Shown here piece by piece: positions 49,910 to 55,730 of a DNA stretch of 64,000 nt. A program made the translations under genes and the position numbers. Origin of the DNA: Micromonospora tulbaghiae (GTDB lineage Bacteria > Actinomycetota > Actinomycetes > Mycobacteriales > Micromonosporaceae); assembly GCF_900091605.1 (NCBI RefSeq), contig NZ_FMCQ01000005.1, forward strand, positions 1 to 64,000, given 5' to 3'. The notes beneath the pieces were generated by a model, which saw only the letters and a list, made by a program, of their open reading frames with translations, was not told where the DNA came from and searched no databases. Position 1 is the first letter of the stretch. Each line of letters opens with the position of its first letter.

Positions 49910-51022
49910 TTACTGACTCGGGGCCTCCGCTGCTGCCGTGCGGCGGGTAGCGGCCGGGGCCGACCGGATCGGGCGACGTCGGCAGCAACCGCAGGAGGGG
50001 TGTGGCGGCCACCGACGGTAGCGGATCCGGCCCGGACCGCGGATCTCCACCGCGCCTCCCAGCGTCTCCGGCTGGGTGCCGTCGAGCTGGGCCAGCACCT
50101 CGGCCGTCGCGAAGGCCGCCGCGGCGAGCCCGGTGGCGGCGGCGCAGGCCCGCTCGCCCCGGTCGGCGGCGAGCTGGGCGGCGAGCGCGGGCCAGTCCGG
50201 ATCCCGGTCGCCGCGGTGCAGGTCGAGGCAGCGCAGGCAGGGACCGACGGGCGGGCGGACCAGCGGACCGACCACCGGTACGCCGCCGCGCAGGTCGAGC
50301 AGCAGGTGGGGCTGACGCCGGCGGGCGTACCCGGTGGCGAGCAGCTCGGCCGGACGGTCGACGCCGAGCTGCACCACGAGGTCCGGCCGGGTCGCCCGAG
50401 ACGGGCCGGTGACAGTTCCGGGCGCACACCGCTCCAGCGCCGCGCGTACCGCCGGAGCCAGCGGCCGGCCCAGCTCCGCCGCGGTCAGGCCGGTTCCGAC
50501 CAGGTCACCGGCACCGACCGGACCCGCCAGATCGGGTACGACGTGCCCGACGCCGGCCTGTGCCAGCGCGACGGCGACCGCCGCGCCGAGTCGTCCCGTT
50601 CCGGTGACCAGCACCCGGGCGGTACGGCGGCGGCGCAGCAGCCGAGCCGGTGTGCCGGGCAGGTCGGGCGACGCGAGCGCGAGCGCGGTGGCCTCGGCGG
50701 CCAGCCGGGCCCGGGCCGCTCCGGCCAGGTCACGGGGGAGCAGGGCCTGTGACGGCACCACCAGCCCGGCGTCCCGGAGCGTGTCGAGCAGGGCGCGTGC
50801 CTCGTCGGGCGGAACCCGGGCGGTGCCCGCCTCGGCCAGCACGGCGCGTTCGCTGCGGGTGCCGTCGAGCAGGTCGAGCAGGCGGGCCGTCCCCGGCGAG
50901 GACATCTCCAGCAGCACCGCGCGGCCGGGCGACTCGCCGAGCTGGAGCGTGTGCCGGTCGCGCCAGAGCCGGGTCAGGCCGGGCAGCAGGACGGGACGGA
51001 CGAGCGGCGTCGGATCGGTCAC
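49910..51022 (-). CDS. ThiF/E1-like protein with CxxC zinc site
   Basis: This 370-residue protein has a dinucleotide-binding motif VLVTGTGRLGAAVAVALAQAG, and two cysteine pairs (CLRCLD near residue 266 and CGCC near residue 346) that resemble the zinc site of E1/ThiF proteins. The N-terminal segment (LLPGLTRLWRDRHTLQLG) resembles the peptide-binding part of TOMM cyclodehydratase-type proteins. Catalytic E1 residues such as RxxNR are not obvious, so it may be a scaffold. GTG 51022 is preceded by no clear SD. The gene is 10 nt upstream of the ABC1 kinase gene on the same strand, a neighbourhood matching Rv3196-Rv3197. Confidence 0.8.
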   Translation of the reverse strand: MTDPTPLVRPVLLPGLTRLWRDRHTLQLGESPGRAVLLEMSSPGTARLLDLLDGTRSERAVLAEAGTARVPPDEARALLDTLRDAGLVVPSQALLPRDLAGAARARLAAEATALALASPDLPGTPARLLRRRRTARVLVTGTGRLGAAVAVALAQAGVGHVVPDLAGPVGAGDLVGTGLTAAELGRPLAPAVRAALERCAPGTVTGPSRATRPDLVVQLGVDRPAELLATGYARRRQPHLLLDLRGGVPVVGPLVRPPVGPCLRCLDLHRGDRDPDWPALAAQLAADRGERACAAATGLAAAAFATAEVLAQLDGTQPETLGGAVEIRGPGRIRYRRWPPHPSCGCCRRRPIRSAPAATRRTAAAEAPSQ

Positions 51023-51061
51023 GCCACTGATCGTGACCGTCTCCACTCGTTCCGTCGCTCG

Positions 51062-51123
51062 TTGTCCACAGGTGCGGCGAGCCGTGGCCAGCGTTGTCCA
51101 CAGGATCTCGCCGGTTTTCCACA
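51062..51123 (+). other. Cluster of three DnaA boxes
   Basis: TTGTCCACA occurs at 51062-51070 and 51094-51102, and TTTTCCACA at 51115-51123, all on the plus strand. The first form is the exact actinobacterial DnaA box. Start-to-start spacing is 32 and 21 bp, close to three and two helical turns, so the boxes face one side of the DNA. The cluster lies in the gap upstream of the ThiF-like gene. Confidence 0.7.
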
Positions 51124-51154
51124 ACCAGCCGGTAACTCTGTCGGCTACCCGACC

Positions 51155-51183
51155 GGGGAGGGCGGCCGACAGCCGCCCTCCCC
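51155..51183 (-). terminator. Terminator of the DUF5679 gene
   Basis: A perfect 12-bp stem GGGGAGGGCGGC / GCCGCCCTCCCC with a 5-nt loop lies 17 nt downstream of the DUF5679 stop. Confidence 0.8.
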
Positions 51184-51199
51184 GGGTCTGCCGTACGGG

Positions 51200-51367
51200 T
51201 CAGACCTTGGCCTTGCCCAGGATGCGGTTCACTGTTGTACCGCACACCGGGCACTTGCCCTTGGCCATGTTCATGCCGGTCTTCGAGACCTCCACGTGCC
51301 CCTCGAAGTCCCGCTTCTCCTTGCACTTCACGCAGTAACCGTTGTAGGTCTGGGCCTGGTCGGCCAC
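51200..51367 (-). CDS. DUF5679 zinc-ribbon protein
   Basis: This 55-residue protein has two CxxC knuckles (YCVKC and KCPVC), which fit one zinc ion; the middle reads EKRDFEGHVEVSKTGMNMAKG. DUF5679 proteins are short, widely conserved in actinobacteria and of unknown function; the form suggests RNA or protein binding. GTG 51367 has GAGGAGG about 5 nt upstream; the frame is open to 51436. Confidence 0.93.
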   Translation of the reverse strand: MADQAQTYNGYCVKCKEKRDFEGHVEVSKTGMNMAKGKCPVCGTTVNRILGKAKV

Positions 51368-51840
51368 GGTAGCCTCCTCGTCTCGTCCGCCGGAGGTGTC
51401 CCGGCGGGTCTCCCTGCGGCGGCCCACGCGTGGCACCGGCGCCGGGGGTTCTCCGCGGTCAGTCGCCTGACCGTGGTTGGCGGACCCTACCCAGGTACGG
51501 GCGGTTCCATGTCAGCTGTGCGCCGACTCTGTGAGCAAGTCGACGTCGAGAGTGTGCATGCCGAGTAACGTCGGATAAGTCAGTTTCGCGCGGACACGCC
51601 GGGTGAAGCGCCCAGATCCGCTTCGTGCGGCCCCGCCGACTGTCGCTCGTCGTAGATCACTTAACGTGAACAGGGCCGGTCAGGTGATGGTCAGCTACCG
51701 TCGCAAAGAATTTTTTCCGGACTCCTGACAATCAACCGCCACTTTCCGGGCGCGTGTCGTCGTGTTGACTCTTGCGGAGTCCTGGTCAGTACGCATTAGC
51801 TTTCCATCGTGACAGTCAACCGAGGCTGCGCGGACCGGTA
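51368..51840. other. 473-bp intergenic region with lower GC
   Basis: No gene is seen on either strand. Two near-identical 13-mers, TGACA(A/G)TCAACCG, lie at 51726-51738 and 51810-51822, 84 bp apart. A possible -35 TTGACT is at 51765-51770, followed by TACGCA at 51790-51795 at a long 19-nt spacer. An A/T-rich block (AAAGAATTTTTT, near 51705) is unusual for this genome. It probably holds the promoter of the YgjP-like gene. Confidence 0.5.
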
Positions 51841-52362
51841 ATGACCGTGACGCGGAAGCCCGTCGTCGAGGTGCGGCGCAGCCAGCGTCGGCGGCGCACG
51901 GTGTCCGCGTACCGGGACGGGGAGCGCGTCGTCGTGCTGATCCCCGACCAGTTCTCCCGGGCCGAGGAGAGCGAGTGGGTCGACCGGATGCTCGCCCGGC
52001 TCGCCGCCCGCGAGGGCCGGCTGGCCCGCTCGGACGCCGAACTGCTCGCCCGCGCCGCCCGCCTGATCGACCTCTACCTGACCGAATATGGGTCGGCCGC
52101 CGCGCCGGCGAGCGTCCGCTGGGTGACCAACCAGAACGGCCGCTGGGGCTCCTGCACGCCCGCCGACCGCACCATCCGGATCTCGCACCGGGTCCAGGAC
52201 ATGCCCGACTGGGTGATCGACTACGTGCTGCTGCACGAACTGGCGCATCTCATCGTGCCCAGCCACAACGCCGAGTTCTGGGCACTGGTCGCCCGCTACC
52301 CGAGGTCGGAGCGTGCACGTGGCTACCTGGAGGGCGTGGCCGCCACCGCCGCCATCCCCTGA
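51841..52362 (+). CDS. YgjP-like M48-type metallopeptidase
   Basis: This 173-residue protein belongs to the YgjP/DUF45 family. The zinc site is HELAH in YVLLHELAHLIVPSHNAEFW (the third ligand is the His in PSHNAEFW). The conserved NGRWGSCTP and IRISHRVQDMPDWVIDYV segments surround the active site. ATG 51841 starts just before the basic N-terminus (VTRKPVVEVRRSQRRRR). No signal peptide, so it is cytosolic. Its physiological substrate is unknown. Element B (52377-52433) lies 15 bp downstream. Confidence 0.92.
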   Translation: MTVTRKPVVEVRRSQRRRRTVSAYRDGERVVVLIPDQFSRAEESEWVDRMLARLAAREGRLARSDAELLARAARLIDLYLTEYGSAAAPASVRWVTNQNGRWGSCTPADRTIRISHRVQDMPDWVIDYVLLHELAHLIVPSHNAEFWALVARYPRSERARGYLEGVAATAAIP

Positions 52363-52376
52363 CCTCTGCCGTGCGT

Positions 52377-52433
52377 CGATCATGAAGTTGACCCGGCGTT
52401 TCGTCCACTTCGTCACCGCCAACCTCGTGATCG
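52377..52433. repeat. Intergenic palindromic element B (GATC-ended)
   Basis: CGATCATGAAGTTG at 52377-52390 pairs with CAACCTCGTGATCG at 52420-52433 with two mismatches. The ends match CGATC(T/A)TG(G/A)AGTTG, shared with element C at 53117. It lies between the YgjP-like gene and the next gene. Confidence 0.6.
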
Positions 52434-52459
52434 CGCGCGGGTCCGCGTGGGGGTGGGGT

Positions 52460-52465
52460 TAAGGT
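52460..52465 (+). promoter_or_regulatory. Leaderless -10 box
   Basis: TAAGGT lies 6 nt before ATG 52472, with no SD. Confidence 0.6.
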
Positions 52466-52471
52466 CGGCGA

Positions 52472-53101
52472 ATGTCGCGACGTGTGGTGGTGGCGCTGCT
52501 CGGCCCGGTGACCTGGTCGCCGCCCGGAGTCGAGCCGGCGCGATGGCGTACCGCGCTCGCCGAGGACGTGGTCGACCTGCTGGCCACGCTGAACGAGGTG
52601 GAGACCGCAGTCGCGGTGACGGCCCAGGACCGATGGCTGGCCGACGCGGTGGTCTGGCCCGGCACCGCCGTGTACGAGGTGACCGAGCCGACGCCGAACG
52701 CGGTGTTCGCGGCGGTGGCAGCCGGGCGGCACACGTCGAAGACGGGCGGCTACGACCAGGTGGCAGTGGTGGCGGCGGATGCGCCGGACGTGCCGGGGCT
52801 GACGCTCGGCAAGCTGCTGCGGCCGCTCACCACCCGGCCGGTGGCGTTGGCCCCGGCCGAGGGAGGCGGAACCGGACTGCTGGGGGTGGCGGCGCGGCTG
52901 CCCGTACCGGCGTGGCTGCCGGCGCTGGACCTGGACACGACCGAGCCGGCCGAGGTGCGGCGGGCGGCACCGAGCCCGGGGGACGTGGCGGTCACCGCAG
53001 GCTGGCGCCGGATGCGCGGCCCGGCCGACCTGGCCGCCCTCGATCCAGCGGTCGAGGGCTGGGAGACCACCCGCGCCCTGCTGTCCGGCCGCCCCGTCTG
53101 A
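52472..53101 (+). CDS. Glycosyltransferase-fold protein (DUF2064/CofC-like), unknown function
   Basis: This 209-residue protein begins SRRVVVALLGPVTWSPPGVEP, and has a VAVVAADAPDVPGLTLGKLL segment that matches the DUF2064/CofC nucleotidyltransferase type (the ADAPDLP-like metal loop), followed by APAEGGGTGLLGVA. The N-terminal LxGGxGxR signature is not visible, so catalytic activity is doubtful. It stands alone after a leaderless promoter. A link to nucleotide-sugar metabolism is only an inference. Confidence 0.6.
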   Translation: MSRRVVVALLGPVTWSPPGVEPARWRTALAEDVVDLLATLNEVETAVAVTAQDRWLADAVVWPGTAVYEVTEPTPNAVFAAVAAGRHTSKTGGYDQVAVVAADAPDVPGLTLGKLLRPLTTRPVALAPAEGGGTGLLGVAARLPVPAWLPALDLDTTEPAEVRRAAPSPGDVAVTAGWRRMRGPADLAALDPAVEGWETTRALLSGRPV

Positions 53102-53116
53102 CACCCGTCGACGCGA

Positions 53117-53186
53117 CGATCTTGGAGTTGTGGCACCTGACAAGAGCCGCACTCAGGACATCCTGGGCGCCACAACTCCAAGATCG
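53117..53186. repeat. Intergenic palindromic element C (GATC-ended hairpin)
   Basis: An 18-bp perfect inverted repeat (CGATCTTGGAGTTGTGGC and its complement) encloses 34 nt with an inner CCTGA/TCAGG pair. It fills the gap between two convergent genes. Without a U-run it is not a typical terminator, though it could act as one for both genes. Confidence 0.75.
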
Positions 53187-53201
53187 ACGGGATGGGCGCG
53201 G

Positions 53202-54473
53202 TCAGCGCTTGTCGTCGTCCTCGCCCGGGGACTTCTCCTCCGGGGCGCCCGGGGCGGAGAAGTCGAAGTTCGCCAGCTCGTCGTCGAGATCGGTGCTCGT
53301 CGTGGCGAACGCCTCCGGTGCGGCGAAGTCGTCGTCGGAGGGCAGCAGGTCCGGGTGGCCCCAGACGGCGTCCCGGCCGGCGATGCCGCGGTGCTCGGTC
53401 AGCGCCGCCCACAGCACCGTCGCCTCACGCAGGCGGCGGGGCCGCAGTTCGAGGCCGACGAGCGCGGCGAACGTCTGCTCCGCCGGGCCACCCGCCGCGC
53501 GGCGACGGCGGAACGCCTCGCCGAGGCGTACGACGTTGGGCAGGCGGTCACCGGCGGCGCTGTCGACGACGTGGCAGACCCAGCCCTCGACCAGGGCGAG
53601 CACGGTCTCCAGCCGAGCCAGCGACGCCTTCTGCGCGGGCGTGTCCTCCGGCGTGAAGATGCCCTCCAGCGCGATCGCCTGCATCGACTCCGGGTCGGTC
53701 GGGTCGACCCGGCCCATCGCCTCCTCGATCGCCTCCCGGTTGACCCGGATGCCCGCGGCGTAGTTCTCCACCGCGGTCAGCACGTGCCCGCGCAGCCACG
53801 GCACGTGCTGGAACAACCGCTGGTGGGCGGCCTCGCGCAGGGCCACGTAGAGGCGTACCTCGTCCTCGGGCAGCTCCAGGCCCTCGCCGTACACCTTGAT
53901 GTTGGCGGGGACGAGCGCGGCGGTGCCGGCGGGGCCGAGCGGCAGGCCGATGTCACCGGCGGAGAGCACCTCGGCGGCGAGCGAGCCGAGCGCCTGGCCG
54001 AGCTGGCCGCCGAAGAGGGCGCCGCCGAGCGTGGCGACCATCGACTGCATCGGGCCGAGCTGGGCGCGGGCCTCCGGCGGCACCAGGTCGCCCATCGCGC
54101 CGACCATCCGGCTGGCCACCGGGTCGCAGAGCTTGCGCCACACGTCGAGCGTCTTGAAGATCCACTCGTTGCGGTTCCAGGCGACCGAGGTGCGGATGCC
54201 GGAGGGCCACGAGGTCGCCGGCTCCAGCCAGAGGTCGGCGATGCGCAGCGCCTCCTCGACCGCGTTGCGTTCGAACGGCGACACCGCCGGGTCGCCGGCG
54301 GCGGCGAGCTGGCTGGCGGCCACCTGCCGGGCGAGGTCCCAGTTGACCGGCCCGCTGCCCGGCGCCGAGAGCAGGTGCTGCAACTGCGACATGAACTGCT
54401 GCATCGCCGCGGGATCGTTGGGGTCTGGTGGTTGACCACCCGGGAGCGCGAAGCCGAACGGAATATCAGGCAC
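53202..54473 (-). CDS. Zinc-dependent metalloprotease-like protein (DUF2342)
   Basis: This 423-residue protein matches the DUF2342/TIGR03624 family found next to the YlbL-like protease gene in actinobacteria. It begins VPDIPFGFALPGGQPPDPND, has a helix LREAAHQRLFQHVPWLRGH holding the E-A-A-H-Q zinc-like motif, and a late GDRLPNVVRLGEAFRRRRAAGG segment. A typical HExxH is absent. The C-terminus is acidic. GTG 54473 has a TANNNT box 7 nt upstream, so it is probably leaderless. It is divergent from the YlbL-like gene (starts 116 bp apart). Confidence 0.88.
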   Translation of the reverse strand: MPDIPFGFALPGGQPPDPNDPAAMQQFMSQLQHLLSAPGSGPVNWDLARQVAASQLAAAGDPAVSPFERNAVEEALRIADLWLEPATSWPSGIRTSVAWNRNEWIFKTLDVWRKLCDPVASRMVGAMGDLVPPEARAQLGPMQSMVATLGGALFGGQLGQALGSLAAEVLSAGDIGLPLGPAGTAALVPANIKVYGEGLELPEDEVRLYVALREAAHQRLFQHVPWLRGHVLTAVENYAAGIRVNREAIEEAMGRVDPTDPESMQAIALEGIFTPEDTPAQKASLARLETVLALVEGWVCHVVDSAAGDRLPNVVRLGEAFRRRRAAGGPAEQTFAALVGLELRPRRLREATVLWAALTEHRGIAGRDAVWGHPDLLPSDDDFAAPEAFATTSTDLDDELANFDFSAPGAPEEKSPGEDDDKR

Positions 54474-54480
54474 GACGTCT

Positions 54481-54486
54481 ACGGTA
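54481..54486 (-). promoter_or_regulatory. Leaderless -10 box for the DUF2342 gene
   Basis: On the minus strand TACCGT lies 7 nt before GTG 54473. Confidence 0.55.
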
Positions 54487-54575
54487 CGCGGGCCGCGCCG
54501 CAGGTCGTGCCAGTCGGCGTTGCGCTGAGGGCGAAGTCCTCGGGTCACCGCGCCGGGCGGCGGGGTGCGGATCGG

Positions 54576-54581
54576 TACGCT
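54576..54581 (+). promoter_or_regulatory. Leaderless -10 box for the YlbL-like protease gene
   Basis: TACGCT lies 7 nt before ATG 54589, so two leaderless promoters stand back to back here, as at mshB. Confidence 0.55.
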
Positions 54582-54588
54582 CTGGCGC

Positions 54589-55602
54589 ATGAGACGTCGC
54601 GGCGTGACCGTCCTTCTCGGTGCCCTGCTCACCGCCCTGCTCAGCGTCGGCGTGCTGAGCGTGCCGCTGCCGTACGTGGTGCTCGGCCCCGGTCCGACGG
54701 TGAACACGCTGGGCAGCGAGGACGGCAAGGAGGTCATCCAGGTGACCGGCCGCGCGACGTCCACCTCCGTCGGTCAGCTGCGGCTCACCACAGTCGGTGT
54801 CCAGCCCACAGTGCGGCTGCGGTCGGCGCTGGCCGGATGGTTCTCCTCGGACGAGGCGGTGGTGCCGCGCGAGCTGGTCTACCCGCCGGGGGAGTCGCAG
54901 GAGGAGGTCGAGAAGCGCAACGCGGAGGACTTCCAGAACTCGCAGACCAGCGCCGAGACGGCGGCGCTGCGCGAGCTGGGCTATCCGATCAAGGTGCTGG
55001 TCAAGGCGGTCACGCCGGGCGGCCCGTCGGTCGACGCGCTGCGGCCCGACGACGTGGTCACCTCGGTCGACGGGGCGCCGGTGACGAGCGCGGCCAAGCT
55101 CACCGAGCTGATCCGGGCGAAGCCGGCGGGCACCGCGCTGAAGATCGGCTACACCCGGGGCGGCACCCCGGGGACGGCCACTGTGACCAGCCGTGAGCAG
55201 GACGGCCGGCCGCGGATCGGCGTGGAGATCGACCAGCAGCAGTCGCACCCGTTCACCCTCAAGATCGACCTGGGTGACATCGGCGGGCCGAGCGCCGGGC
55301 TGATGTTCTCGCTCGGCATCATCGACAAGCTGGAGCCGGCCGACCTCACCGGCGGAAAGATCATCGCCGGTACCGGCACCATCGACGACGAGGGTCGCGT
55401 CGGCCCGATCGGTGGCATCGCGCAGAAGCTCGTCGGCGCCAAGGACGCGGGCGCGAAGGCGTTCCTGGTGCCCGCCGACAACTGCGCCGAGGCGGTCCGC
55501 AACCCGCAGCCGGGACTGCCGCTGCTGAAGGTCGCCACGCTGGGTGAGGCATTGAAGGCACTCGAGACGCTGCGCGCCGGGGGGCAGCCGACGCGCTGCT
55601 GA
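54589..55602 (+). CDS. YlbL-like membrane-anchored Lon-type (S16) protease with PDZ domain
   Basis: This 337-residue protein has an N-terminal signal anchor (GVTVLLGALLTALLSVGVLS), then a PDZ domain (IKVLVKAVTPGGPSVDALRPDD) and a C-terminal Lon-type serine protease domain with Ser235 in GGPSAGLMF and Lys280 in GGIAQKLVGAKDAGA; the 45-residue spacing is that of Lon catalytic dyads. It likely degrades membrane or exported proteins. ATG 54589 is set by the TANNNT box 7 nt upstream; an earlier in-frame GTG gives an implausible start. It is divergent from DUF2342 and followed by UPF0182. Confidence 0.93.
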   Translation: MRRRGVTVLLGALLTALLSVGVLSVPLPYVVLGPGPTVNTLGSEDGKEVIQVTGRATSTSVGQLRLTTVGVQPTVRLRSALAGWFSSDEAVVPRELVYPPGESQEEVEKRNAEDFQNSQTSAETAALRELGYPIKVLVKAVTPGGPSVDALRPDDVVTSVDGAPVTSAAKLTELIRAKPAGTALKIGYTRGGTPGTATVTSREQDGRPRIGVEIDQQQSHPFTLKIDLGDIGGPSAGLMFSLGIIDKLEPADLTGGKIIAGTGTIDDEGRVGPIGGIAQKLVGAKDAGAKAFLVPADNCAEAVRNPQPGLPLLKVATLGEALKALETLRAGGQPTRC

Positions 55603-55730
55603 GGCGGGGCCGGGCGGCGGCCGGCGGGCGGATCGTGACGTGACCTTGACCCGACGTGCTCAGGAACACCCCGTACTCTTGGTGCCTGGTCGGAGCCGAT
55701 CACATCGAGCGTGCGGAGCCAACAGTGGTC

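Noticed and set aside
50334..51338. 334-residue plus-strand frame
   Set aside because: Shadow of the ThiF-like gene with Arg/Ser-rich translation; the DnaA-box region would be coding, which is unlikely.
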